Assembly (NCBI GenBank): GCA_949358305.1
Contig: OX442314.1
Span: 57,297,369 to 57,361,368, forward strand
Direction: 5' to 3'
Source of the DNA: Strigamia acuminata
Lineage: Eukaryota; Arthropoda; Chilopoda; Geophilomorpha; Linotaeniidae
Length of the DNA stretch: 64,000 nt
Below the pieces are notes generated by a model. It searched no databases. It saw nothing but the letters and a program-made list of their open reading frames with translations, and was not told the DNA's origin. This document shows positions 9,516 through 20,145 of this stretch, piece after piece. Both the position numbers and the translations under genes were made by a program. The stretch's first letter is position 1; the number at the start of each line of letters is the position of its first letter.

Positions 9516-12500
9516 TCAATCCCGATATCGGATCGGTAAAACGTGATTTCTCGAAGGTCTATTTGAGTCCGAATTTGGTTTTGGTCGAGCCGTCGTGGGT
9601 TTTTGTGAATCCACTTGTGGCAACAGCAAGGGTTTTATTCTTTTTGGTTTCCCAAAAGGTTTTACTGGTGTTGGCAACTTAGTTGCGATACCAGATTCCG
9701 TTGGTTGCACTGGAGTTGGCAATATCGTTGCTGTTCCAGTGTCCACAGGTTGGTTTTCAAGAACTTCTTCATCTTCCTTATCTAAAATGGGCCATTCAGC
9801 CTTTTCTTCTGAGGGGATGAATCTCCTGAGTTTTACAATGTTGTGTGTACCCCTCGCTTGCAAAGTTATTGGTTTCGCAAGGGCATACGCATTGTTGTTA
9901 AAGACTTTAGTTATTACATAAGGTCCTTCAAAGCGATCCTCAAGGGACGCAGCATATCGATTAGCAGCATTGGACAATGGGTGGGTCTTTAGTAGAACCA
10001 AGTCTCCAATTTCGAACTTATCGTCGCTGCGGTGTTGATCGTAGTAAGTTTTCTGTTTTGCTTGGGCCAGACTCTTATTTTTAAGAGCTGCAGCAATCAG
10101 AGTACGGTGTCTAGCGACTAGCATTCTGACAGCGTCGTAGGGCCTATTTGGGTCGAATGGGGTGTCATAAGACACATCTCGATTATCCCAAAATGGTCGT
10201 AATTCCCTGCCATACGTCAGCATTGCTGGTGTAAAACCGGTAGACACATTTGGGGCAGAGTGCAAAGCAAAATTTATCTGGTCAATGCATCTGTCCCAGT
10301 GATCGTGCTCAAATGTAAAAATTCGAAGCATAATCTTGATATTCCTGTTTACGCGTTCAGTCAGGTTAGTCTGGGGATGGTAAGGCGTTGCTTTAATTGG
10401 TACAACCCCTGCATCGTCACAGAGAGTCTGAAACACGTCAGAAATGAATTGGGGGCCATTATCGCTCAACATAAAACGAGGGCACCCATGACAGCTGAAA
10501 AATCGTCTTAAAATTGGTGCAATTGCAGTCATTTTAGCGGATCTCAGCGGTGTAGCTTCCATCCAGCCGGTGGCATAATCCACCACAACTAGAATGAAGC
10601 GATTTCTGTTCGAGGTTCTAGGTAATGGACCTATTAGATCGATTCCTATCTTCTCAAAACGACCAATTTTTGGAGAAGTTGGGACCATCAATCCCTTTGG
10701 TTTTCTCTGAATCGGTTTGCAGCGTTGGCAGCGATTGCAGCTTGCTACATGAAGTTTTACTTCTTTTTGCATGCCAGGCCAGAAATAAACTCTTTTCAAT
10801 CGCTCTAGAGTTACTTCAACTCCTCCGTGACCAGCCATCGGATGGTCGTGAATTAGTTGAAGTGCTGCGAGTTGCAGAGATGGTGGAATAAAGATTTTAA
10901 ATCCAATTCCCAAATCCTCTTCCTCCACAAAGAAATCAGTTTTAAAAGGTGCATAAATAATAAGCATTCCTTTTCTAGTGAGTGTGCAGTCGTACTGCCT
11001 TTCTTCCAAGAACTTAGGAAGTTCTGGTCGAGGTTGTCCATCATCCAATTCCAACCATTCGATTAGTTTTGAAAGATGTTTATCTGCACGCTGCTGTAAT
11101 ATAATGTTCTCGAAAGACATCGGGTAATCGGTCTCATTGGTGAGATATGCCAGAGCAACAGGCTCTATAATCTCAGTTAGAGTTGCTTTCCCTTCTAATG
11201 GATTGCCATTATCAAGAGAGACTCTGGATAAGGCATCTGCGACTTGATTGTCGGTGCCTTTCCGGTACTTGATGGTGAAATTTTCATTCTGCAATTTCAT
11301 TGCCCACCTAGCCAGTCTTCCAGCTGGATTTTCCATTGTCATGAGAAATCTCAGAGCATGATGGTCAGTCTCAACTTGGTACTCAGAATATTCAATGTAT
11401 GGCTTGAACTTATCAACCGCCCAAACCACAGCTAAACATTCCAAATCGGTGGTGCTGTAGTTGTTTTCCGCGCCTTGCAGAGTTCTGCTGGCGTACGCAA
11501 CTGGTCTTAAAGCACCATGGTCATCAATTTGCATGAGGACAGCTCCGAGCCCGCCGCCACTAGCATCTGTATGGATGGTGAAGTTGCGTGCGAAATCAGG
11601 CAGAGGCAGCATAATTCCTTTTGCAAGTTGATTTTTCAAATATTCGAAGGCAACATTGCATTCTTCAGACCATTCCCATTTTGTATCTTTCTTTAGAAGG
11701 GCAAAGAATGGTTTTTGAGTAATACTCAATTTTGGAATTAGAGCAGCATAGAAACCCACCATTCCAATAAAACGCTGAAGTTGTTTTATACTGGAAGGGG
11801 TTGGATAATTTAAAATTGCTTCCACTTTGTCGTTGTTTGGGCTGTAACTCCCATTTGACATCGTGAAACCAAGAAAACTTAGTTCTTCTGGGCAAATAAA
11901 TGACTTTGACGGACTCGCTGTCAATTTATTTTTGTCTAATTTTGACAATATGTCATCTAAATGCTGAAGGTGTTCTTCAAATGAGTCGCTAAAGATGATA
12001 ATATCATCGAGGTAAGCGAGTGCCCACTTGTGTTGTGCAGTTCCAAGAACTTGATCCATCATTCTCTGAAACGCACTGGGTGCATTGCACAGTCCGAAAG
12101 GCATACGAGTAAACTGGTATGTTCCATCAGAAGTAGAAAAAGCAGTTTTCTTCTTGTCACTTGGTTTAAGTTTTATTTGGTAATAACCTTTAGTTAAATC
12201 CAAAGTAGAAAAGAACTTTTTTCCACCTAAACAGGCCAAAATCATAGAAATTGAGGGCATCTGATAGACGTCCTTAATTGTGATTTTATTTAGCCAGCGA
12301 AAGTCAATACAGAGGCGGTACCCTCCGTCTTTCTTTGCAACAATCACGGGGGGATTTTTATAACTCCCCTCGCAAGGTTCGGCCCAACCATCTCTCAGCA
12401 ATTCGGCAACCAATTCGCGATAAATCTCAGCTTTCTTGGGATTCATTGGTCGGTCTTTGCATCGAAATGAAGGCGCATCTCCAGTCGGAATTGGATGTTC

Positions 12501-13283
12501 CAACGTGGGGTGGCAGCCAGCTTTGTCACTAAACACATGTCTGTATTTTTCTACAAGAGTTAAGATTTGAGATCTCTGCCTTGGTGACAAATTGCTTTTT
12601 GCTAACAGTCTCTGGCTCAAATCAGCCGTGGAGACAGAAGGTGACTTTGATTCTGCAACCAAAGCATCCCATCGATCCATTATTGCATTTCCAAGTTCTT
12701 CAGGCGATGGTGGGTCGTCGAAGGGAAATGTGTCATGTGGAAAATCAAGAAAGAAATATTCTCGATCTGTTAGATTGAGAACAATCCTATTTTCGATAAT
12801 CCAAGAGCAACCTAATAATATAAATTTGGAAGCTGATGGAAGAACAGTAAATGTCACAGGGATTTCGCCACCCCGCCACTTGAGTGACAGCGTGATTGTC
12901 CCGATTGGACGTGTTGGCCTATCGCCAGTGTATACAACTCGATTTTCTAAAAATGGAGTCATAAAGTGCAAGAGGTTTAGCTTTTTAAGCATTCCCCCGC
13001 TGATGTACCTGTGGGTTGCCCCAGAATCCATCAGAGCGGTGACCTTTAAACCGTTTAGTGTTGCCTTGATGTAAGGCAGGGGAGTAATACTCTTTCCTGT
13101 CTTCAATGCAACGTTTACATGGTCGATTTCAGGTTCTGTGGAAAAAACCACGCGAGGATCTGGCTCTGTGGATGAAATGTCATCAAATAGAGCATCCTCC
13201 ATGTCCTCTTCCATTGGAATCAACACTATAGTAAGAGCGCAGTCGTCAGTTACTCGGGGGTTTCTGTCGACTGCGACTCCTCG
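9516..13283 (-). CDS. pol: Element 1 pol polyprotein (protease, RT, RNase H, integrase)
   Basis: The frame encodes the enzymes for reverse transcription and integration. Counting from the first possible start near 13226, the aspartic protease motif D-S-G-A is at about residue 67, the reverse transcriptase Y-L-D-D at about 404, and the RNase H H-T-D-A-S at about 549. The integrase H-H-C-C zinc site is at about 795-835, with D, D and E catalytic residues near 863, 922 and 955, the latter two in S-D-N-G-P-Q and L-T-E-R-V-N-R. All key residues are present and there is no stop, so it looks functional. It has no convincing ATG at its head. The frame is open back to the slippery site at 13283-13289 and overlaps the end of gag by 34 bp, so I place its start there, reached by -1 frameshifting. 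Confidence 0.93.
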   Translation of the reverse strand, partial: RGVAVDRNPRVTDDCALTIVLIPMEEDMEDALFDDISSTEPDPRVVFSTEPEIDHVNVALKTGKSITPLPYIKATLNGLKVTALMDSGATHRYISGGMLKKLNLLHFMTPFLENRVVYTGDRPTRPIGTITLSLKWRGGEIPVTFTVLPSASKFILLGCSWIIENRIVLNLTDREYFFLDFPHDTFPFDDPPSPEELGNAIMDRWDALVAESKSPSVSTADLSQRLLAKSNLSPRQRSQILTLVEKYRHVFSDKAGCHPTLEHPIPTGDAPSFRCKDRPMNPKKAEIYRELVAELLRDGWAEPCEGSYKNPPVIVAKKDGGYRLCIDFRWLNKITIKDVYQMPSISMILACLGGKKFFSTLDLTKGYYQIKLKPSDKKKTAFSTSDGTYQFTRMPFGLCNAPSAFQRMMDQVLGTAQHKWALAYLDDIIIFSDSFEEHLQHLDDILSKLDKNKLTASPSKSFICPEELSFLGFTMSNGSYSPNNDKVEAILNYPTPSSIKQLQRFIGMVGFYAALIPKLSITQKPFFALLKKDTKWEWSEECNVAFEYLKNQLAKGIMLPLPDFARNFTIHTDASGGGLGAVLMQIDDHGALRPVAYASRTLQGAENNYSTTDLECLAVVWAVDKFKPYIEYSEYQVETDHHALRFLMTMENPAGRLARWAMKLQNENFTIKYRKGTDNQVADALSRVSLDNGNPLEGKATLTEIIEPVALAYLTNETDYPMSFENIILQQRADKHLSKLIEWLELDDGQPRPELPKFLEERQYDCTLTRKGMLIIYAPFKTDFFVEEEDLGIGFKIFIPPSLQLAALQLIHDHPMAGHGGVEVTLERLKRVYFWPGMQKEVKLHVASCNRCQRCKPIQRKPKGLMVPTSPKIGRFEKIGIDLIGPLPRTSNRNRFILVVVDYATGWMEATPLRSAKMTAIAPILRRFFSCHGCPRFMLSDNGPQFISDVFQTLCDDAGVVPIKATPYHPQTNLTERVNRNIKIMLRIFTFEHDHWDRCIDQINFALHSAPNVSTGFTPAMLTYGRELRPFWDNRDVSYDTPFDPNRPYDAVRMLVARHRTLIAAALKNKSLAQAKQKTYYDQHRSDDKFEIGDLVLLKTHPLSNAANRYAASLEDRFEGPYVITKVFNNNAYALAKPITLQARGTHNIVKLRRFIPSEEKAEWPILDKEDEEVLENQPVDTGTATILPTPVQPTESGIATKLPTPVKPFGKPKRIKPLLLPQVDSQKPTTARPKPNSDSNRPSRNHVLPIRYRD

Positions 13284-13289
13284 TTTCCC
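13238..13289 (-). promoter_or_regulatory. -1 ribosomal frameshift signal of element 1
   Basis: In the gag frame on the minus strand the heptamer G-GGA-AAC (13283-13289) fits the X-XXY-YYZ rule, and pol lies in exactly the -1 frame. Seven bases downstream, CGCAGTC (complement of 13269-13275) can pair with GACTGCG (complement of 13238-13244), with extra pairs beyond a one-base bulge. The gag stop falls inside the loop. The same heptamer is known at the gag-pro junction of simian type D retroviruses. Confidence 0.8.
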
Positions 13290-14851
13290 GACATTTCAGG
13301 CCAGCCACCAAATTCATTGGCTGCAAGCATAGCCTGCATCATGCTGTGTTGGGCAGCGGCGATTGTTTCCATTGCTGCTTTAGCGGCTTCCACTTTAAGG
13401 GGGCAATCCCTTTCAAAGTGTGCGCCACCGCAGCCCCAGCAACCGCCAACTCTTGGTTTGGTCGCATAGTCTTTGAGCCTATTGCTCGGGACTAGCGCCT
13501 TCTCGTTGCCTTCTGCGGCCTTTGTTGCTGCTATCGCAGCATTTTTAGGCGCAGGGAACAGTGTTCTATTGTTTGGATTTCTCAATCCAAACGGAACAAA
13601 TTTCGGTTTATCTCCACCCGCAGCATTTGGTATTGTTACCATTTGCTGGTTGGATTTTTGAATTGGCGTAACAGTTTCTGTTTTTGCCGCCTCAATGATT
13701 GCTGCATTTGTCACAGTTTCCTGATTTATGATCGCGGCCTCCGTAGCAATGCAAGCTTTCCTGAGCGACGCCCAAGTGTTCTCTAAATTAATGGCATTTG
13801 CGACCATGTTCTTGGCCGCTGGGCGCAGAATTGCCAGCACTTTTTGAATTTGCTGGCTCTCGTGCACAGGAATAGTCAATTGAGCGTATAACTTCTCGAG
13901 TCTTATCACCACTTGGGTGGCAGACTCATGAGACAGTTGCTGTGTTTTAGCAATTTCTGCTAAAAGCAGCGCATCGCTCGGACGAAAATGGGTGATAAAT
14001 TCATGTTCGAATTCCTCCCAATTCGTTTTGGCATGAGAAGAGAACCATGTGGCCGCATCTCCTCGGAAAAACTTAAACAAATGCTCAGCAAGCACTTGGT
14101 TCAGATAGGGCAAAGCAAAGCGTAGAGAACGTTTTAAATCAATAAGGAAAGACTTAGCTTTCGTTTTGTCCCCTGCAAACGCTTCAATTCCAATGGATTT
14201 GACTCGTTTACTTAGCTCTACTTCATCCATTGGCCTGGGAGCAGGCATAGCCTGGTCAGTTTTGTGAAGAAACTTTTCTCCCCAAGCCAGAAAAAGAGGA
14301 TTTCCAGTCGTAGGCGTTGAGCCTGTGCTGGATCCAGAGTTTGGTGTTGTCACGGTGGGAGAAATCGTGTTTGAGATTGCAGATTGTGCTCTCAAATTCG
14401 ATTGTCCAGCCGCCACCACGCTGTCAACGATAGCTTTTTGACTAGCTATCATCTTCAACAAGCTTTCATTCGATAATTTCGCAGAGTCTAACTCCTGCAA
14501 AGCATGAGTTAACCGGTCGCTAATATCACCGAATTCCGTGCGCGTTTGCGTTAATTGACGCATAGTGCTATCCGATTTGTCTTGGAGTTCCACCAAGTGA
14601 TCGGCTACTTTCAGAAGCGTGTCTTCCCACACTTCGTAGGTTGTCATATCATCGATAACTAGATTAAAGACGTTGCAAGTCGTTTCAAGCATCGCTTGAT
14701 CCAACAATTTAACTTTAGGACTTGACATATCGTCGTTTGAAGAAGCAATCGAATTGTTATCCGAGTCGTTCAAATCTGAATCCGTTGCGGGTGTGAAAGA
14801 ATTAGGTGCAGGAGAGTCCCACGTGGTCTTACCAGTTCTGGTCGCTGGCAT
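13250..14851 (-). CDS. gag: Element 1 gag, capsid and nucleocapsid precursor
   Basis: This structural polyprotein has about 533 residues from the start I chose at 14851, an ATG whose following residues (M-P-x-T-R-x-G-K) are shared with the related gag at 53681. The open frame extends to 14944, but those 31 codons lack that support. A coiled-coil-like N-terminal region is followed by a capsid-type domain (about residues 215-370, with F-K-F-F-R-G-D and H-F-R-P-S-D-A-L-L). Near residue 470 a single zinc knuckle of spacing C-x2-C-x3-H-x4-C appears. The stop at 13250-13252 lies 10 codons after the slippery heptamer. Confidence 0.9.
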   Translation of the reverse strand: MPATRTGKTTWDSPAPNSFTPATDSDLNDSDNNSIASSNDDMSSPKVKLLDQAMLETTCNVFNLVIDDMTTYEVWEDTLLKVADHLVELQDKSDSTMRQLTQTRTEFGDISDRLTHALQELDSAKLSNESLLKMIASQKAIVDSVVAAGQSNLRAQSAISNTISPTVTTPNSGSSTGSTPTTGNPLFLAWGEKFLHKTDQAMPAPRPMDEVELSKRVKSIGIEAFAGDKTKAKSFLIDLKRSLRFALPYLNQVLAEHLFKFFRGDAATWFSSHAKTNWEEFEHEFITHFRPSDALLLAEIAKTQQLSHESATQVVIRLEKLYAQLTIPVHESQQIQKVLAILRPAAKNMVANAINLENTWASLRKACIATEAAIINQETVTNAAIIEAAKTETVTPIQKSNQQMVTIPNAAGGDKPKFVPFGLRNPNNRTLFPAPKNAAIAATKAAEGNEKALVPSNRLKDYATKPRVGGCWGCGGAHFERDCPLKVEAAKAAMETIAAAQHSMMQAMLAANEFGGWPEMSGNEESQSTETPE

Positions 14852-17053
14852 TGACACAATGTGACCAAAAGCAGGACCGCAGCTTGCAAGGTGAACAAGT
14901 GGAATTAAGTCACGACCAATGAGGAGACAGGAGATTAGGCTCAAGTAGCCATTCTTGGGAGAGGGATTAGTGATGTCACTTCCCCCCCCTGGTTTCCCAT
15001 TGGTAGAAAAATTAAATTAATTCATGGAATTGATTTCCCAGAGTTCCAAGAAAATGTCAAAATTTAAAATTCCAATCATTCTCGAAAATTCCGAGATTTC
15101 CACATGTTTTTCTATTGTTTTCAGGTCGCCATCTTGATTTTTTGACAAAAAATAAAACTTTGACCAATATAAATGCCGAATTTTCTCCATTTCTGAAGAG
15201 AAACAACATTTTTTTGAAAGCAAAATAGAAATTTGTTTGGAACTAGAAGTTCTGAACCAGATCAAAATGGTCTGATTCCACAAAAACATGACTTTTGTGC
15301 TTTCCTAAAAAAGCACGAAATCATGTCTGTAGAACTTCGAAATTTTCAAACCAGTTAATTTTATCATTGTTGGCAACAAATAACAAAATCAAACCGCGCT
15401 AGCGCGCAGACAAACCGATTCTTGATGCCTCGCAAGAAGAAACAGAGGAAGAAAGATAAGAAAATAAAAATAAAAAATTACAAAATACTGGGTGTTTTTT
15501 AATCTAAAAGACACTCAAAAAGTTCCAATTTTTAGCAGAAGGTTTTTGCAGATATTTACACTACGGGGATATTGTTGCAATCTCTTCTTCTGCCCCAAGA
15601 GACCAACAAACGCGCCCGCTCACCCCTTTCGGAGACTCATTCCAGTCTGCACGAGGCTGCCTTTCGACAGAAACGTGCCTACACTGAGATGTCTGTTCAT
15701 CCCAATGAAATGGTGTTTTTTGTGGAACAGTCAGTTGCACTTAAAGTAAGAAGGAAATACATCTTCTGTCCCTAGTCGCCTTGGGTCCCACCCTTCAGCC
15801 GCCATTGTGAAGCCATATCGCCCTCCATTTGGCGCTGTATACAACCCGGCATTTGAGGTGATTACTACCGCTGTCAGGTGTGGAGTCCCAAGAAAACCAT
15901 GAAAATCATAGATAGGGAAGTTTAGAGAAAAAGTAAAAAATGAAAAAGATGTAAAAACAACTAATTTCCAAATTACAGAGATTGCTCCAGACTGTGGTTC
16001 GAGCACAGTCCTTTAACAAACTGCAGTAGCCCAGAAATCAAGCAAGAGTGAATAAAATTCAGAAACAAAAGTTACAGGCTAGATTCCCAATCTTTTTTCA
16101 AAGTTGGTAGCTACCTGATCGCACAGATATCGTTCCTACGCCCTAACGAACTCTCTGTGCCATTTGAGCACTTCACCATCGGTATCCCCGTACCTCTGGC
16201 AGCTCTCCCTGCTGTCCGTGTCCCAATTTCAGCAACTCTTGGGTTAAATACGTTAACTTGCAGTTGCCTACCAACCAGTACACGGGACAGGGTAGGATTA
16301 TGACCGATGTGAACCCGGATGAGCGCCTTGAGCAGCCACAACGCAACCCATAAATTATGAGTCGCAACAAAAATCAAGGCAGTCTTCCCATGTGTGCGGA
16401 CACTTCGCTGCTACTCGGGTCCAACTACACGCCAACTCACCGCACGTGACTGTTCCCGCGCCAGCGACCACTAAGCTAGCAACCTGCATCCAAGCGACTA
16501 AACGTCCTACAAGAAATTTGGTGTCACTCAAAGCTCAGTTCAACATCGCCTCCTCGCCCGGCCCATAATGGAACCAGTGATTGCAGCGTGGCACCTGGAA
16601 TATGACCGCTTCTCCCCCGTGGGATTTGGTTTGCTGGTGGCCAACAGCGCGCCTCCTCCACGAATCGAGTTTGAATACGCTGCAGACTGTCCCATTACTT
16701 TTACTTGGGCTGCGCACCAAGAAATAGAAATAATAAAGAAGGTTTGGAATTATATTCCCCTCCCAACCACTCAGTTTTTTAGGCTAAGCTAGAAAGGAAT
16801 AGAAGACCGTTGGAAAGTGTGGCTAGTGTAAGTCCCGGCTTGCCAGTACCCAGGCAAGCTGGACATGCAAAGCCACCAATTTTTGTCTGATCAGGGTCCA
16901 ATGGTCAGCGATTAGCGGCCGTTTCGCCTGCTGACCCCCTGTCACAATCATGACCAAGGAAATTTCCCCCTCTAGTTGAAAGAAAAAATTCATTTAATAT
17001 TGTGCTTCGCACAATCAGTAAATTAGAATAGTATTCGCAAGAGAATTCAAAAT
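14852..17053 (-). other. 5' leader of element 1
   Basis: A 2.2-kb untranslated leader between primer-binding site and gag. It is clearly related to 51410-53680 of element 3; landmarks near 16905 and 51540 are nearly identical. Only short open frames occur. Such a long conserved leader may hold packaging or translation-initiation signals. Confidence 0.7.
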
Positions 17054-17071
17054 CCTGGACGGGCCCACAAT
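17054..17071 (-). promoter_or_regulatory. Primer-binding site of element 1
   Basis: Directly inside the 5' LTR the minus strand reads ATTGTGGGCCCGTCCAGG then ATTTTGAA. This resembles the tRNA-Pro-complementary site used by several retroviruses (TGGGGGCTCGTCCGGGAT), with a few mismatches and a short offset from the LTR. Confidence 0.65.
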
Positions 17072-17694
17072 TGTGAGTGTTCGGACGGACGCCACGTGGT
17101 CGGGGGAGAGCCACGGAGGCGCTGGACGCAACACACACGATAAAACAAACCACGAAATACACGGAGACACAATATAGTTTTAGTTATGGCTTTATTGGAT
17201 GTCTAGGGGTATGATTGTAGTGTCCCATAGTGTATTTCCCAAGGCGGCGGTTCCTTCGAACCGTCCCTAATCAGACCGCGTGGCACGGCGGCCATCGGCC
17301 GCCATGACACACGAGGTCGGTAATCGGTTTTGGGCCACGCCGCCGAAGTTACGGTTAACGTCCGGCGGACGTGGCGCAACTGGACGCTCAGGTCCCGGCG
17401 GGCGATATCATCGCCACGCCGATAGTTTGGGTTATCTCAATAGCCAGTTTCGGAGGCGGTCGCAACACGACCGTTCGCCTTGCTGGTTGATCAACAACTC
17501 TCTTGTCCCTACGGGGACCAACCACTTCCGGAAGGGCGACTTCCGGGGCCCGATCCTGCTTGACCAAAGGCCCGCAGCTCCACCTGGTTGCGGGGGACCG
17601 CAACAGGCTGCGCGAGATACGAGAGGCGCTGGAGCTGCGCCAAGTGCATTGCCGTTGCAGTGCAGCGACCCGTGCGCAGGGGCAGCTGGTCACA
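17072..17694 (-). repeat. 5' LTR of element 1
   Basis: This 623-bp copy is identical, as far as I can read, to 6899-7521, with a primer-binding site on its inner side and ATAA outside. The U3 start is TGTGACCAGCTGCCCC and the end is ACACTCACA. Confidence 0.93.
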
Positions 17695-17698
17695 ATAA
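17695..17698. repeat. Target-site duplication ATAA, right of element 1
   Basis: Matches ATAA at 6895-6898 on the other side of the element. Confidence 0.85.
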
Positions 17699-18940
17699 TA
17701 AATAGTGAATTACACCTTGGACTACTATAATAGTCAAAGATTACATCGACATCGAAGCTGACTTGTGAGTTTGTTTGGGTTCTAAATGTTGTATAATGCT
17801 TTTTCCTAATTTCGCGTTTTATTTTTTCGCGTTTTATTTTATCGCGTTTCCGCCTTTTTGCGATTGCTTTTTTCGCGATTTGATTGTTCGCGATTAATTT
17901 CATTTAATTTTGTAATCGCAAAAATCGCGTTTTCTCCTTTTCTCGATTTCTTTTATCGCGACGTCCCGGCAGCTTTGTTTCGTTTCCTTTCCTGCTTCAC
18001 GTTCTACTGGCTTGACCGGTGCGACAGAACTCTCGAGGTAAGTTATTTGTGTTGCATATTACACCTAACACCGCACTAATTTACGTGTTTCTTTTCCCTT
18101 AGATCTCCGAGAGTCCCGCATCTCGACGCATCAAATCCAACAACGGTAAAACACAGATTAAACCAATGGACGTTTAATACCTCTTATAGCGGAAACGATC
18201 CGGACTGGAGTGTACGAATTTAAGCAAGACGAGTTCATCGCTAATTTCCACACCACCTAAAGGCTTTCTTCAACCCTAGTAAAAAATATCGAGACCATTT
18301 GAAAGAATTGGAATCGATACCTTAGGACCATTTCCACTATCAAATTGTTTTGCATAGATGACTTTTGATTTTATATTTATCAAATTCAGAAGGTTCTTAT
18401 TATCAGTGCACTAAGTGTTTGCATGTCAGCGTGACATTTTTTCTGTTTATCTAACAAGTAAGTTTTTCGTTTTTAGTCTCGAACTCAGGTTATTGTACTT
18501 TTAGGCATTCATTTGTTCCTGCAATGGTAGGAATCTGCACTTTAATTCCCCGTTTTCGTGTTAATGTTAACAGCCCCATTTTCGAGTGATATGTTGACCT
18601 GCCTGTGTTTTATTTTTTCTTACAAGTTAGTTTGTAGCTGCTTGCCTTATTTTGTTAAACCAACGAATTTTGGACAAGGAGTCCATTCGCGGGTGATGCG
18701 TACAGGCAGCGAGATTGGTTGGCGCGCCATGCCAATTCGCACCAACCAATCTCGTAGGTACAGCACAAGATGTATAAGAGCGACAGTTCAGTGGAGTTAA
18801 GTTGGCTTTCGAAATTTTATTCTCGGTAGTGACATATTTGGCTATCTCACAAATGACCACAAATGCGCACAAATGCGCCAGCAATATGAAGTGTTTGTGT
18901 CAAGTTTTTGCCACTACAGCCCGCCAAGTTTGGCCATGGG
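17699..18940. other. Intergenic stretch with a TCGCG-rich block
   Basis: No gene recognised. At 17811-17962 the pentamer TCGCG occurs about seven times in T-rich sequence. A dispersed repeat shared with 6590-6707 lies at 18782-18910. The rest is unassigned. Confidence 0.5.
18782..18910. repeat. Dispersed repeat, copy B
   Basis: Diverged copy of 6590-6707, slightly longer because of a duplicated GCGCACAAAT-like segment. Confidence 0.75.
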
Positions 18941-20141
18941 GCAGTCATACTGCCAAAATGAATTTGTTTGAATTTTTCCCTTAGTTTGTGTGTGTTGAAA
19001 GTGTTATCAATTGTGTTCATAATTTTCCCGCAAGTTATTGTGCATAATTTAAGTTTTGTTTAATATAATTCCAAACGTGTAAAATGCTGTCCTCTGATTG
19101 GTCAGTTCGTGAAAAGATTTGTGCTTTTCTTTAATGTTCACTCTTTTGTAGTTGGGTTACAGTTAGGTTTGTCATGTCATGTATTTCTAACCTTTATTAT
19201 GACCAATTTGGCACATTCAGTTTGTAGTTAAGTGTATTTTTACGGTATAAGTTGTCACAGGAATGGATTTCACACTTGTGTTTAGAATTTCCCACCTAGT
19301 TTGAATGTCAATCCAATCTCTTTTTGTTTCGCGCCCTAAACCAGCGCACCCATTTCCCACCTAGCCGTATCTAGAAGTTCTCTAGAAGCCACGATTTTTT
19401 ACCACCACGCCTAGTGTCATTCTCTTCCCCAGTTTTGAGTGATGAAACTAGGTATTCTACATTATTTTAGCAAACATACACGTGAGCAGGAATTCTGTAC
19501 TGTAATAAGTACGGAAGTCTCATGTTCTGTTGTTTATTTATTACAGTAATCTCTCACTTGGGATTTATTTTTCATGCACTTTAATTCTCCGTTCAGGAGG
19601 TGTTGAGAAAATTCCTGCAGAAAGCACGCAGTTGCAAATCGATGGAAATAATGAATTCGATTATTGCAACGATGATAAATCCGTTAAAAGTGATGGTCCT
19701 GATCCTAATAATGAAGGCGACATTGATTGAAATACCGCAGCTCTTAATTTGAAACCGGGCGTTTATACAAACCCAACCAGAAAAAGTCTAAAATCAATAA
19801 AAAATAATAATACCAGTAATAATTTATCTGGAAAATTAACGGAATGTGTTTTTTTGTAATTAATGAATGTTTTTTTGTAATTAATGAATGTTTTTTTGTA
19901 ATTAATGAATTTTTTTTTGAAATTGATGAATGTTTCTTTTTGATTGGAGCCATAACGTTGGTTTACCGTCGCGCGTGGAACGTAACACCAAAATGGAGAA
20001 ATTGTACAATATAGGACCGACTAACCAACCGAACGTCTGAGGCACGTTATCTGAACGTTACATTTACCCGGCGCCAATTTGAAGCCCGGGGCGTATTGAA
20101 TTTTGGGCGGCTCATACGGGGCCGGCGTTTTAATAAACCCC

Positions 20142-20145
20142 GGCT
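20142..20145. repeat. Target-site duplication GGCT, left of element 2
   Basis: GGCT precedes the LTR start here and at 33334-33337. It follows the LTR end at 34426-34429. Confidence 0.8.

Larger units (their letters stand above)
6899..17694 (-). mobile_element. Element 1: complete Ty3/gypsy-type LTR retrotransposon
   Basis: This 10.8-kb element reads on the minus strand. In transcription order it has a 5' LTR (17072-17694), a tRNA-Pro-like primer-binding site, a 2.2-kb leader, gag, pol in the -1 frame, a third ORF, a purine tract and a 3' LTR (6899-7521). The domain order in pol is protease, reverse transcriptase, RNase H, integrase, the Ty3/gypsy order. Both LTRs are 623 bp, look identical on reading, start TGTG and end CACA, and are flanked by ATAA. 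All three frames are open. Together these indicate a very recent and possibly still competent insertion. Elements at 50759-54905 and 55200-62600 are diverged relatives. Confidence 0.93.
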
